Assembly (NCBI RefSeq): GCF_001298735.1
Contig: NZ_CYSP01000002.1
Coordinates: 1-64,000, forward strand
Length of the DNA stretch: 64,000 bases
Origin: Propionispora sp. 2/2-37
Lineage (GTDB): Bacteria > Bacillota > Negativicutes > Propionisporales > Propionisporaceae
Reading direction: 5' to 3'
Part shown: one piece after another, positions 43,743-53,583 of the stretch
Layout of the letters: each line of letters begins with the position of its first letter
Position numbering within the stretch: the stretch's first letter is position 1
Program-made: the position numbers and the translations under genes
Notes under the pieces: generated by a model
The model's input: the letters and a program-made list of their open reading frames with translations, nothing else
The model's database searches: none
Told to the model about the DNA's origin: nothing

Positions 43743-44969
43743 TTAATCATGCTGATAAGGTAGATAGATGGAAACTTTGGTTCCCCGGCCTGGCATGCTG
43801 TCCATTGTGAGCCCGTACTGACTGCCAAAAAAATGCTGAATCCGTTTATGTACATTCAGAATTCCCAGCCCGGTTGTATGCCCTTTAGCCAGCTTATTTT
43901 TTTTCTCCTGAAAAATTTCCCGCAGCTGGTCTGCCGGTATGCCAGCCCCTGTATCCATTACCTCTATCCACATATCGCCTTTATCCTCGGCCAGCCTGGC
44001 TTTTAAATGAATTTCCCCGCCGCTGGCCCTTCCCTCCAAGCCATGAATGATGGCATTCTCCACCAGCGGCTGCAGAATCAGAGGAGGAATCAACGCATCC
44101 ATCAGTCCGGCCTGAATATCAATAAAGGCTTGAATACGATCGCTGAAACGCATGCGCTGGATATGAAGATAATCCTGAATGGTACGCACTTCTTCTTTTA
44201 ACTGCCGCAAACGGTCAAGATCCCGCAGGTTGCTGCGCAGTATATCCGCCAGTGCATACACCACCCCCTGCGTTTTCGTCGCTCCCTCCAGCAGGGCCAT
44301 ACGGGCGATGGTATTCAGCGTATTGAACAGAAAATGGGGATTAACCTGCGACTGCAATGCTTTTAATTCAGCGGCCCGCAGCAGATTCTCCAGATCGGCC
44401 TTGGCCTGCACCTCACGGGTCAGCTGTTTTTGCATAATGTTGGTTGCTCCGATCTCCACGATATAATTGGACATAATGTAAATCAGATCGGCGGCAGCTT
44501 TCAGGCGGCGCTCCGCCACCACATCCACTTTGGCAAAATGCCCCAGCACGGTGGTCTGATCCAGTCCCATATCGGCCACCCGGTTCAGCATGCCTTCCCG
44601 GGCGTCATAGTCTTTACGCTCCTGCACTACTTGCCCGGCCAGGAAGGCACCGATATATACTCCTTGTACAATGATGGGCGCTGCCAGATCGGTCAGGCCG
44701 GCATGACACAAATAGACAACCGGACTTTTGATCGCCAGTGCCCGGTGCCCGCCGCTGTTGTCGCAGCCAATGCAGCGGGTCAGCCCTTCCGGAAATGAGC
44801 GGATATATTGACAAAAAGACGTAAAGTTGCTCGGTTTTGTCACCGGTTCACCCTGAGCATTCACAATCACTGCCGACAATCCGGTCGTTTCCGAAAATTT
44901 ATCCTGGATTTCCTGCAAAATATCGGTGTTAATAATGCGTTCCAAGGAAAACTGTTCTGCTTTTTGCAT
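43743..44969 (-). CDS. PocR-domain sensor histidine kinase, YesM/LytS type
   Basis: 408 residues, no membrane segment, so cytoplasmic. Residues about 10-170 are a PocR ligand-binding domain with conserved cysteines (F-C-Q-Y at 53, C-I-G-C at 66-69, Y-L-C-H-A-G at 88). A helical linker leads to the His-kinase block L-Q-S-Q-V-N-P-H-F-L-F-N-T-L-N (His212) and a HATPase domain with V-E-N-A-I-I-H-G-L. PocR domains are proposed to bind small diols or related hydrocarbons, so 1,2-propanediol or glycerol is the likely signal. The start codon follows GAGGGA, which can be masked by a hairpin. Confidence 0.92.
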   Translation of the reverse strand: MQKAEQFSLERIINTDILQEIQDKFSETTGLSAVIVNAQGEPVTKPSNFTSFCQYIRSFPEGLTRCIGCDNSGGHRALAIKSPVVYLCHAGLTDLAAPIIVQGVYIGAFLAGQVVQERKDYDAREGMLNRVADMGLDQTTVLGHFAKVDVVAERRLKAAADLIYIMSNYIVEIGATNIMQKQLTREVQAKADLENLLRAAELKALQSQVNPHFLFNTLNTIARMALLEGATKTQGVVYALADILRSNLRDLDRLRQLKEEVRTIQDYLHIQRMRFSDRIQAFIDIQAGLMDALIPPLILQPLVENAIIHGLEGRASGGEIHLKARLAEDKGDMWIEVMDTGAGIPADQLREIFQEKKNKLAKGHTTGLGILNVHKRIQHFFGSQYGLTMDSMPGRGTKVSIYLPYQHD

Positions 44970-44977
44970 GCATCAAT

Positions 44978-45018
44978 TCCCTCATTCTTAGCATTTTTTT
45001 GCTTTCTTATATGAGGGA
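44978..45018 (-). promoter_or_regulatory. Hairpin over the ribosome-binding site of the sensor kinase gene
   Basis: TCCCTCAT (44978-44985) and ATGAGGGA (45011-45018) are exact inverse arms; one arm is the GAGGGA ribosome-binding site of the kinase gene, so the fold could limit translation. Confidence 0.5.
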
Positions 45019-45081
45019 TTAGCTATTTTGACTGAAAATTCCTTCAAATAGCCGGCAAAAAAACAAAGGATTTTTCCGGCT

Positions 45082-46122
45082 TTAGGAAACAGCCGGCACT
45101 TCCGTGGCGGCAGGTGGCGTCACTCCCATGTCGGCCAGCCGGGCCATATGCTGCAATGTATACAGCATGGTTTTCAGCATGCCCACCATCAGGACGGCTC
45201 CGGTGCCTTCCCCCAAGGCCATATTGGCCCGCAAAACAACATCTTCGGCTACGATATTCCCAAGCAGCAAAGCCGTGGCCATACCCGGTTCTTTTGACAT
45301 ATGTGAAGGGATAGCCTGCCGTTCTACATTTCTGTCAAGGCGGGCGGCGCAAACATAGGCCACGGCGGTAATAAAGCCGTCAATTACAAAAGGTATATGC
45401 AGACGGGAACACTCCACCATGCCGGCACAAATCGCCACAATATCAAAACCGCCGACACAGCGTAATATATCTTTCACATCCTTCATATTTTCCCTGTGCA
45501 AAGCGACTCCCCTGGCAACAACCGTCCGTTTATGCTTCAAAGCTTCACTGCTATTCAGTCCCGCGCCGCTGCCCACAATAAACTCCGGCATAATCCCGGT
45601 CAGCGCATGCAGTACGGCGGACGAGGTCGTTGTATTGCCAATTCCCATTTCCCCAAAGGAAATCAGGTTGTACTGCCCTGCGGCAACCAGGCTGTTCACC
45701 ATGGCGGTCCCCACTTCCCAGGCGGCTGCAAATTCCTGACGGCTCATGGCTTCTTCCTTCACAAAGTTTTTCGTTCCCAGGGCAACCTTTTTCTGCACCC
45801 CGGGAAACGGTTCCGTATGATTGATCCCAATATCGACAACACTGTAAGGAATTTGATGGTAGTGGCAAAAACAGCTGATAGCGGCCCTGCCGGCTACCAT
45901 ATTTTGCGCCTGCAGCCAGGTGATGGACGGCGGGTAGTTGACAACCCCCTCCTCCACCACTCCGTTGTCCGCCGCGTAAATCAGATGATGAGGCCGCAGC
46001 TCCTGCTCTACCGTTCCCCAGGACAATAGCAGTTTCTTCACATGTTTTTCCAGCAATCCCAAGCTATTCGGCGGTTTGGCCGCGCCGTTGATCCATGCAT
46101 CCACCTCTTGTTCAAAATCCAT
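45082..46122 (-). CDS. cobT: Nicotinate-nucleotide:base phosphoribosyltransferase, CobT family
   Basis: 346 residues. Activates the lower ligand base (5,6-dimethylbenzimidazole or another) as its alpha-riboside phosphate for cobamide assembly. Family blocks: K-P-P-N-S-L-G-L-L-E near residue 16, the F-G-E-M-G-I-G-N-T-T-T-S-S-A motif (about 156-170), V-G-S-G-A-G-L and D-G-F-I-T-A-V-A, and C-terminal A-L-G-E-G-T-G-A-V-L with the expected catalytic glutamate. Expressed behind a cobalamin riboswitch. Sporomusa relatives use phenolic bases through a paired ArsAB; only one CobT-like gene is seen here, so the base is not predictable. Confidence 0.93.
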   Translation of the reverse strand: MDFEQEVDAWINGAAKPPNSLGLLEKHVKKLLLSWGTVEQELRPHHLIYAADNGVVEEGVVNYPPSITWLQAQNMVAGRAAISCFCHYHQIPYSVVDIGINHTEPFPGVQKKVALGTKNFVKEEAMSRQEFAAAWEVGTAMVNSLVAAGQYNLISFGEMGIGNTTTSSAVLHALTGIMPEFIVGSGAGLNSSEALKHKRTVVARGVALHRENMKDVKDILRCVGGFDIVAICAGMVECSRLHIPFVIDGFITAVAYVCAARLDRNVERQAIPSHMSKEPGMATALLLGNIVAEDVVLRANMALGEGTGAVLMVGMLKTMLYTLQHMARLADMGVTPPAATEVPAVS

Positions 46123-46164
46123 ATCGGTTCCTCCCCTGCTTTTTGTTCAACCTGGAAGAAATAA

Positions 46165-46194
46165 AAATACCTAGCCCAAAAAGGCTAGGTATTT
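46165..46194 (-). terminator. Riboswitch-controlled terminator ahead of cobT
   Basis: AAATACCTAGCC (46165-46176) pairs exactly with GGCTAGGTATTT (46183-46194), followed on the minus strand by TTTTTATTTC. It lies between the riboswitch core and cobT. Confidence 0.9.
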
Positions 46195-46199
46195 TACCT

Positions 46200-46425
46200 C
46201 CTATCCTTCTGGCATTGCTCCTGGCGCGGAAGCAAATGGCAGCCAAATCAGGCAGGTCTCCTGGCTCCGGATCATCACCGTACTGAACCTTCCCGTTGCC
46301 GGTGGCATACTCAGCACGCTTCCCCGATTACAGTGGCGCGACCGCGTCGTTTACAGATGGCGGGCATCTGTCCGAACTTCCCTATTCTCCCCTTCGTAAG
46401 AGGCACCTGAATGGTGGCATTTATT
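46200..46425 (-). ncRNA. Cobalamin riboswitch
   Basis: Read on the minus strand it has the conserved elements in order: GGTGCCTC, GGGAGAATAGGGAA, GCCACTG (about 46335), the GGGAAGG stretch (about 46290) and the B12-box end GCCAGGAGACCTGCCT (about 46250-46265). A terminator follows at once, so adenosylcobalamin would stop transcription into cobT. cobS lies upstream of the element and is not controlled by it. Confidence 0.93.
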
Positions 46426-46526
46426 ATGTAATTCTATAGCTCCATTCTACGTACTGCCGGTAAATTCCTGTGAAATTTTTCAGACAGCAATAAAATGAAA
46501 CAGGTAGTCATTATAGTCCTATAGTA

Positions 46527-47264
46527 CTAATGAAATAAAAAAACCGTTAACGCTGTGGCCTCCGTCATTTCAATAATCGCCCCGTATACATCTCCCGTAA
46601 GTCCGCCCAGCCGGTTTGCGGCGTAATTGGCAAACACTCCCGCCCCTGCCAGCCCGGCCACAGCAGCAACCAGTCCCTGCCAGCCGGCGGCAAATAAGAG
46701 GACTGCCGTAAAAACCCCGGCGGTAGGCAGGGTATATCTTCCCGCATATTGAGAAAACGGCTTGCCCAGTCCCTGAGAACGGGCGTAAGGATAAGAGACG
46801 ATGGCCGCCACCACCGCCAGCCTGGCAATGACCGGCGCCGCCCATAACGCCGCCGGCAGAAGCTCGGGCAAGATAGCGAGCAGCAGCGAATACTTCCATA
46901 ACAGCAGCAGGCCGAGGGCCATCACCCCGTATGCGCCGACCCGGCTGTCCTTCATTATTGCCAAGGTTCCTTCCCGCGAAGAAGCCGACATGAAACCGTC
47001 CCAGGTATCCATATAACCGTCACAATGGAGCCCGCCGGTCAGCATGACCTCCAGCACTATCAGTAAAGCGGCCTGCATATGTATCCCAACGCCGCCGGCC
47101 AGCCCCAAGCCGTAGGCTGCGGCTGCCAGCATGCCTCCGATCACGCCGCCGGCCAGCGGAAAAAACTTTACACTGCGGCCAAACTGTAGTTCCGTATAGG
47201 GAATCCGGCTCCGGATGGGAAGACGGGTAAGGAACTGTAAAGCAGTAATAACATCCTGCAGCAT
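46527..47264 (-). CDS. cobS: Adenosylcobinamide-GDP ribazoletransferase
   Basis: 245 residues from the ATG at 47264, 9 bases after AGGAGG (an ATG at 47270 is also possible; the frame continues to 47339 without family-like residues). Integral membrane enzyme that joins the nucleotide loop to adenosylcobinamide-GDP. Family blocks: F-L-T-R-L-P, the F-F-P-L-A-G segment, and the acidic G-G-L-H-C-D-G-Y-M-D-T-W-D-G, which binds metal. About six membrane helices. No cobU or cobC gene is seen beside it. Confidence 0.93.
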   Translation of the reverse strand: MLQDVITALQFLTRLPIRSRIPYTELQFGRSVKFFPLAGGVIGGMLAAAAYGLGLAGGVGIHMQAALLIVLEVMLTGGLHCDGYMDTWDGFMSASSREGTLAIMKDSRVGAYGVMALGLLLLWKYSLLLAILPELLPAALWAAPVIARLAVVAAIVSYPYARSQGLGKPFSQYAGRYTLPTAGVFTAVLLFAAGWQGLVAAVAGLAGAGVFANYAANRLGGLTGDVYGAIIEMTEATALTVFLFH

Positions 47265-47737
47265 AGTCATTGCCTCCTGTATGAAAATAGCCGGTACCGC
47301 CTGCCGGTCTGAAAGGGCCTCCGCAAAAACTTCTTTCATCCGGTTCTTTCTGTTGTCATAATGGTTTTAGATTACCTTTCTCGCCGGTACCGCCTACTTT
47401 CCTGCCCAAACCGGGGTTACCGCAAAATACTCTGGTAATCAGTCAGTATATTCCCATAATGGCTGTACTCCTGTCCGGCCCCGCTTTCTCTTCCGCCGGC
47501 ACAGGCTGTCCATGCTGTATTGTGTTGCTGTATTGCCTATTCGCGTCCCGGCACTTGCCGTCCGCCTTCCGGCATGATATTTTCAGACTATACAAGTCGA
47601 AATCTATCCACTAAGGTCAGGCCTTTATTTTGAGGCTGGCTGCTTTGAGTCAGCCGGCTGCAGAAATAACCAGTGGCTGGGATAGATCAAAAAGAAATTC
47701 AACATATACGGAAAATATCAGGAGGCAGGTTAAAAGC
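47265..47737. other. Intergenic region between divergent cobS and alcohol dehydrogenase genes
   Basis: About 470 bases. It should hold two divergent promoters, but I cannot define either with confidence. A hairpin with arms AGGCTGGCTG and CAGCCGGCT lies at about 47632-47658. On the minus strand a stretch from about 47570 to 47425 reads like worn coding sequence (Y-S-H-Y-G-N-I-L-T-D-Y-Q-S-I-L-R then stop, with an in-frame TAG before it), perhaps a gene remnant. Confidence 0.4.
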
Positions 47738-48904
47738 ATGGCAAATCATAGAAGAATACGGGAATATTTTATGACCCCTGTCAGTCTGTTAGGCGCCGGC
47801 TGCCTGAGCGAAATTACCCGCTATATAAAGCCCATGATGTTTCGCAAGGCTTTTATCGTCAGTGATAAAGTACTGGTCGACAGCAAGTTAATCGACAAGC
47901 TGACCGATCAGCTCGCTCCGGCCGGGATTCACTACATTCTCTACGATAATGTCGCCCCTAATCCCACCACGGCCCAGGTCAACTACGGCCTGAAATTATA
48001 CCTGGACAACGGCTGTGATTTTCTCATTTCGTTCGGCGGCGGTTCGCCTCACGATTGCGCCAAGGCCATTGCCCTCTTAGCCACCAATGGCAAATCCATC
48101 CATGATTACGAAGGGTTAAACAAGGCCAAACAACCGACTGCCCCCTTGATTACCGTCAACACCACGGCCGGAACAGGCAGCGAACTGACCCGGTTCTGCG
48201 TCATTACCGATGAAGAACGTCATGTAAAAATGACCATCACCGACTGGCGGCTTACCCCCCTGCTGGCCATCAACGATGCCGAGTTGATGGTTAATATGCC
48301 TCCCTCGCTAACGGCGGCTACCGGCATAGATGCCCTGACCCATGCCGTTGAAGCCTATGTTTCTTTAAACGCCAGTCCGGTCACCGACTGCAAGGCCCTG
48401 CAGGCCGTCGAACTGATCGGGGCCCATTTACAGTCTGCCGTGACTAACGGTCAGGACCTTACCGCCCGGGAAATGATGGTCTATGGAGAATATTTAGCCG
48501 GCATCGCCTTTAATAATGCCAGCGTCGGCTACGTGCACGCCCTGGCTCACCAGCTCGGCGGCCGCTATAACTATCCTCATGGGCTGGCCAATGCACTGAT
48601 GCTGCCGGCCGTTATGGCCTTCAACCTGCCGGTGGTGGCAGCAAAATACGCTAAAGTTGCCCGGGCGCTGGGTGTGGACACCAGTGGTTTAACACCGGAA
48701 GCGGCTGCAATAGAAGCCGTCCAAAGCGTTAGGAAGTTGATCCGCAATGTCGGCATTGTCAGCGGCCTGCAGCAAATCAAAGGCTTCCGGGAAGAAGACA
48801 TTCCTCTGCTGGCCGAAAATGCCGCAAGGGATATCTGCGCTGCCACCAATCCCCGCCAGGCCACCCTGGAAGAGCTGGGCATGATTTATCATTGGGCACT
48901 GTGA
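47738..48904 (+). CDS. Iron-containing alcohol dehydrogenase (1,3-propanediol or propanol dehydrogenase type)
   Basis: 388 residues from the ATG at 47738, preceded by AGGAGG; earlier in-frame codons from 47630 lack a site. Group III Fe-ADH: nucleotide-binding F-G-G-G-S-P-H-D-C-A-K, T-T-A-G-T-G-S-E, and metal-binding histidines in A-L-T-H-A-V-E-A, V-H-A-L-A-H-Q-L-G-G and Y-P-H-G. Closest in look to DhaT/1,3-propanediol dehydrogenase. It could reduce the aldehyde made by the dehydratase and regenerate NAD, as PduQ does, although it has no obvious encapsulation helix and lies on the opposite strand from the pdu-like operon. Confidence 0.9.
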   Translation: MANHRRIREYFMTPVSLLGAGCLSEITRYIKPMMFRKAFIVSDKVLVDSKLIDKLTDQLAPAGIHYILYDNVAPNPTTAQVNYGLKLYLDNGCDFLISFGGGSPHDCAKAIALLATNGKSIHDYEGLNKAKQPTAPLITVNTTAGTGSELTRFCVITDEERHVKMTITDWRLTPLLAINDAELMVNMPPSLTAATGIDALTHAVEAYVSLNASPVTDCKALQAVELIGAHLQSAVTNGQDLTAREMMVYGEYLAGIAFNNASVGYVHALAHQLGGRYNYPHGLANALMLPAVMAFNLPVVAAKYAKVARALGVDTSGLTPEAAAIEAVQSVRKLIRNVGIVSGLQQIKGFREEDIPLLAENAARDICAATNPRQATLEELGMIYHWAL

Positions 48905-48935
48905 TAGTGAGGAACAAATATCAGTGTATCCTCCA

Positions 48936-48985
48936 AAAAGGAGCTGTCTCCAAATGGATAAATACCATTGGAGATAGCTCCTTTA
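48936..48985. terminator. Bidirectional terminator between adh and eutJ
   Basis: AAAGGAGCTGTCTCCAAATGG and its near inverse CCATTGGAGATAGCTCCTTT form a stem of about 20 bp with a 7-base loop, between converging genes; the minus-strand side has TTTTTGG. Confidence 0.85.
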
Positions 48986-49028
48986 GTCTTTGAGATAAAA
49001 ACGAATATATCTTCTAACCTGACTGTTC

Positions 49029-49052
49029 GTACTTTTGTCGAAACAAAAGTAC
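49029..49052. repeat. Palindrome with 10-bp arms downstream of eutJ
   Basis: GTACTTTTGT and ACAAAAGTAC flank CGAA. Similar palindromes followed by CCAAAA occur as dispersed elements in many bacterial genomes; it lies in a 200-base gap with no gene. Confidence 0.6.
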
Positions 49053-49184
49053 CAAAAATTCCTGGGCCTGTCTTCCAAAAAGCTTGGAAAATCGCCGGAC
49101 CGCTTTTTTCCAGAAGGGCCTGGGAAACGAAAAACGTAAAAGTTACACCACTTTATCCTGATCGAAACAGCCTTTTTGACCTGG

Positions 49185-49994
49185 CTAACCAAAGAGGGCT
49201 ATGCCCAGAGGTGTAACCAGAAGCGGATGGGGCGGTACCTGGACTTTGCGCCCAAAGGCTTTGCCGAAGGCCTCTGCAAAACCACTTAAATAAGCCGTCC
49301 CGCCCACGACATAAACCGGATATTCCCGGCTTTCTTCATGACCGCGCAGCATTTGATTCACAATCGTCGCCATTTTTTCAATAACCGGCAGCACCACCGG
49401 CAGTAACTCACGGTGACGAGCCGGATCTTTTTTCATCTGTTCCGCCTGCTCAAAAGGAATTTTGTAAGAACCGGCGATTACCAGCGACACATGCTCACCG
49501 CCGGTTGGCTCATCGGCCGTAAACAACAATTTTCCCTCTTTTAATACGGCAATCCCTGTTGTGCCGCCGCCAATATCCACCACGATGCCATGGTCAATCC
49601 CCAGCGCCTTAGCGGCCGCCACCGGTTCATCCACCTGGCAGACGGGCTCCAGGCCTGCTCCGGCAATGACATGGCTGCAGGCCGCAGCATTCCGCCCTAC
49701 CGTTCCCGGCGGAATGGCAGTTGCCCCCTTTTCCAGTGTACAGCCCAGCCGTTCTTCTACTTCTTGCTTTAACTCAGCTACCATCCGCACCGCTCCGCTG
49801 AAATCAACTACCAGACCGTCTTTTACAACCGATGCCCAGCGCATGGCCCCCGCAACCGGTCTGCCGTCTTCGTTTGTAACCACCAAAACAATATCCGCTG
49901 TCCCTAAATCCACCCCCACCCTATACGGCCCCGGCACAGCTGCTACCGTACGAGTCTGGATTAACCGGTGCAACAACTGAATGTTTTCATACAT
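49185..49994 (-). CDS. eutJ: EutJ-family Hsp70/actin-like protein
   Basis: 269 residues from the ATG at 49994 (GGGTGAGG before it; a GTG three codons earlier is less likely). Actin-fold ATPase with phosphate-binding blocks R-V-G-V-D-L-G-T-A-D-I-V near residue 28 and V-V-D-I-G-G-G-T-T-G-I-A near 145, and P-V-A-A-A-K-A-L between. EutJ is a chaperone-like protein known from ethanolamine and other microcompartment loci; its function is unproven. Here it sits apart, beyond cobS and adh, and beside secG copy 2, while the main operon has its own reactivase PduGH. Confidence 0.9.
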   Translation of the reverse strand: MYENIQLLHRLIQTRTVAAVPGPYRVGVDLGTADIVLVVTNEDGRPVAGAMRWASVVKDGLVVDFSGAVRMVAELKQEVEERLGCTLEKGATAIPPGTVGRNAAACSHVIAGAGLEPVCQVDEPVAAAKALGIDHGIVVDIGGGTTGIAVLKEGKLLFTADEPTGGEHVSLVIAGSYKIPFEQAEQMKKDPARHRELLPVVLPVIEKMATIVNQMLRGHEESREYPVYVVGGTAYLSGFAEAFGKAFGRKVQVPPHPLLVTPLGIALFG

Positions 49995-50143
49995 CCCCCT
50001 CACCCTTCCAACTTTCCATAATCAGTGCTGAAACCTTCCTGCCAAGCTTACTTTTCCCCGTGCTTCTTTTTTCTTGCATTCCGGTCACGGCAGGGTACAA
50101 ATCTTTCCATTTCTATTGTAGCATTATTTTTGCCCCATAAAAT

Positions 50144-50176
50144 AGAAAAATCCCTTAAAACCAAAAGTTTTAAAGG
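50144..50176 (-). terminator. Terminator of secG copy 2
   Basis: CCTTAAAAC (50153-50161) and GTTTTAAAGG (50167-50176) form the stem; the minus strand continues GATTTTTC. Confidence 0.8.
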
Positions 50177-50216
50177 CGAAACTGCAGGATTTCATTAACT
50201 TATAAGGATTTCCGCT

Positions 50217-50444
50217 TTATGACAATCTGATTAATACAAGGTTTATCATACCGAATAAGATACCAAGTATCATAGTTGCCCTGGCGAATTGCTCGTCAAG
50301 TCCTCTTTTTTTGCCGCCAAACATGGTCTCGGCACCGCCGGCAATGGAGCCTGACAGTCCGCCGCCCTTCCCTGACTGCAGTATGACAGACAATATCAAC
50401 GCAATGGACACGATCGCATCTACCACCTGTAAGGCCGTAATCAT
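50217..50444 (-). CDS. secG: Preprotein translocase subunit SecG, copy 2
   Basis: 75 residues, same length as copy 1 at 29298-29525 and sharing the blocks S-G-S-I-A-G-G-A and K-G/R-G-L-D-E-Q, with two membrane helices. This copy has the expected Firmicute position next to eno, but eno carries its own terminator, so secG needs a promoter in the 140 bases between. Two intact secG genes in one genome are unusual. Confidence 0.93.
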   Translation of the reverse strand: MITALQVVDAIVSIALILSVILQSGKGGGLSGSIAGGAETMFGGKKRGLDEQFARATMILGILFGMINLVLIRLS

Positions 50445-50579
50445 GACTATACACCCCTGTCAATTATTTGCCTGCTGCTTTCCTACGGTAAAATACCGTA
50501 ACCATAGTTATGGCAAAACATTATGATATCACCCATGTTCTTATTTTCCCATTTTGCCCAAAGTCTATACCGTTTTTTA

Positions 50580-50619
50580 GAAAAACAAAGAAGACCGCAG
50601 GTTCCCCTGCAGTCTTCTT
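50580..50619 (-). terminator. Terminator of the glycolytic operon after eno
   Basis: AAGAAGACCGCAGG pairs with CCTGCAGTCTTCTT (50588-50619, one mismatch); minus strand continues TTTGTTTTTC. Confidence 0.9.
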
Positions 50620-50630
50620 GATTTCCCTGC

Positions 50631-51953
<1,323 letters not shown>

Positions 51954-52006
51954 TTATTAGCAAGGGCTACCGTCTTTTCAATTAAAGACTGCAACCATAT
52001 CGCAGG

Positions 52007-53548
52007 TTATTTTACCAGCAGCGTTTTTCCTGTCATTTCGGTGGGAATATCAATACCGGCCAATTCCAGCAAGGTCGGAGCAATATCCGCCAGTATGCCT
52101 TCACGCAGCTTGGCACCGCGATGTTTTTCCGAAACAAGGATAAACGGCACCGGATTGGTGGTATGGGCCGTAAATGGTCCGCCATTCTCCGGATCGACCA
52201 TCATTTCCGCATTGCCATGGTCGGCTGTAATTAAGGTAATACCGCCCTGATCCCGCATGGCGTCGACAACACGCCCCACACAGGCATCCACCGTCTGTAC
52301 GGCTTTAACGGCTGCTTCAAACACGCCGGTATGCCCGACCATGTCCCCATTGGCAAAGTTTAAAATGATTACGTCATGCTTGCCGGCTTTAATTTCAGCC
52401 ACCACTTTATCGGTAACTTCCACCGCACTCATTTCCGGCTGCAAATCATAGGTCGCCACTTTGGGTGACGGAATAAGAATCCGTTCTTCCCCTTCATTCG
52501 GTTTTTCCTCGCCGCCGTTGAAGAAGAAGGTAACATGTGCATACTTTTCCGTTTCCGCTATGCGCAACTGTTTTAGACCGGCTGCGGCAAAAACCTCACC
52601 CAGCGTATTTTTCAGCACTTGCGGCTTGTAGGCAACTTCCACGTTCAGCGTTTCATCGTATTGGGTCATGGTCGCAAAGTAGAGCGGGAAGAAGCCGTTC
52701 CGGCGCTCAAATCCGTTAAATTCTTTATCAACAAAGGTACGGGTAAGTTCGCGTCCGCGGTCAGGACGGAAATTGAAGAAAATGGCTCCGTCATTGGCCT
52801 TGATGCCGCAATCACCGCAGCCGTCAATCACGGTAGGCAATACGAACTCATCGGTCTGCTCACGCTGGTAGGAAAGCTCTACCGCCTGACGGGCAGATAC
52901 CGCCGTTTCCCCCTCGCGATACACCATGGCCGCATAGGCTTTTTCCACCCGCTCCCAGCGTTTGTCGCGGTCCATAGCATAGTAACGCCCTGAAACGGTG
53001 GCAATTTTCCCCACTCCGATTTCGATAATCTTAGACTCCAGGGCATCAATAAATTCCAAGGCACTGGACGGAGGAACATCGCGCCCATCCAGGAAGGTAT
53101 GTACATAGACTTTTTCCAGCCGGTACTTCTTCGCTAATTTCAGCAAAGCATACAAATGCGTATTGTGGCTATGCACGCCGCCGTCCGACAACAGCCCCAT
53201 CAGGTGCAGCGCCCCGCCGGCAGCTTTGGTCTGTTCTATAATCCCGCACAACACCGGATTGGCAAAGAATTCTCCCTCACGAATGGCTTTCGTAATTCTG
53301 GTCAATTCCTGATAAACGACACGTCCGGCACCAATATTCAAATGACCGACTTCCGAGTTGCCCATTTGACCGTCCGGCAAGCCTACGGCCTCACCGGAAC
53401 AGGCCAGGGTGGTAGACGGGTATAATTCGGTTAACAGCTCCAAGTGCGATGGTTTTGCCTGTACGATAGCATTTGAGGGGTCCTTTACCTTGCCTAACCC
53501 CCACCCGTCCATGATGACGAGCGCAATAGGCGATTGCAATTTACTCAC
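52007..53548 (-). CDS. gpmI: Phosphoglycerate mutase, 2,3-bisphosphoglycerate-independent
   Basis: 513 residues, full length. Interconverts 3- and 2-phosphoglycerate with two Mn ions. Alkaline-phosphatase fold: V-I-M-D-G-W-G near residue 12, catalytic serine in [15 protein letters not shown] (about 62), F-R-P-D-R-G-R-E-L and the C-terminal T-A-D-H-G-N-A-E metal site. GTG start after GGGAGTGATGGC. Between tpiA and eno. Confidence 0.97.
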   Translation of the reverse strand: MSKLQSPIALVIMDGWGLGKVKDPSNAIVQAKPSHLELLTELYPSTTLACSGEAVGLPDGQMGNSEVGHLNIGAGRVVYQELTRITKAIREGEFFANPVLCGIIEQTKAAGGALHLMGLLSDGGVHSHNTHLYALLKLAKKYRLEKVYVHTFLDGRDVPPSSALEFIDALESKIIEIGVGKIATVSGRYYAMDRDKRWERVEKAYAAMVYREGETAVSARQAVELSYQREQTDEFVLPTVIDGCGDCGIKANDGAIFFNFRPDRGRELTRTFVDKEFNGFERRNGFFPLYFATMTQYDETLNVEVAYKPQVLKNTLGEVFAAAGLKQLRIAETEKYAHVTFFFNGGEEKPNEGEERILIPSPKVATYDLQPEMSAVEVTDKVVAEIKAGKHDVIILNFANGDMVGHTGVFEAAVKAVQTVDACVGRVVDAMRDQGGITLITADHGNAEMMVDPENGGPFTAHTTNPVPFILVSEKHRGAKLREGILADIAPTLLELAGIDIPTEMTGKTLLVK

Positions 53549-53583
53549 GCCATCACTCCCAATTTCCTTTAAGATTTTTAAGA

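Noticed and set aside
48968..49216. 82-codon plus-strand frame between the adh terminator and eutJ
   Set aside because: It starts inside the terminator stem, runs through a dispersed-type palindrome, and overlaps the 3' end of eutJ; no ribosome-binding site.
29298..50444. The two secG copies as long direct repeats from a recent transposition
   Set aside because: Their nucleotide sequences are clearly diverged although the proteins align along the full length, so no recent duplication.
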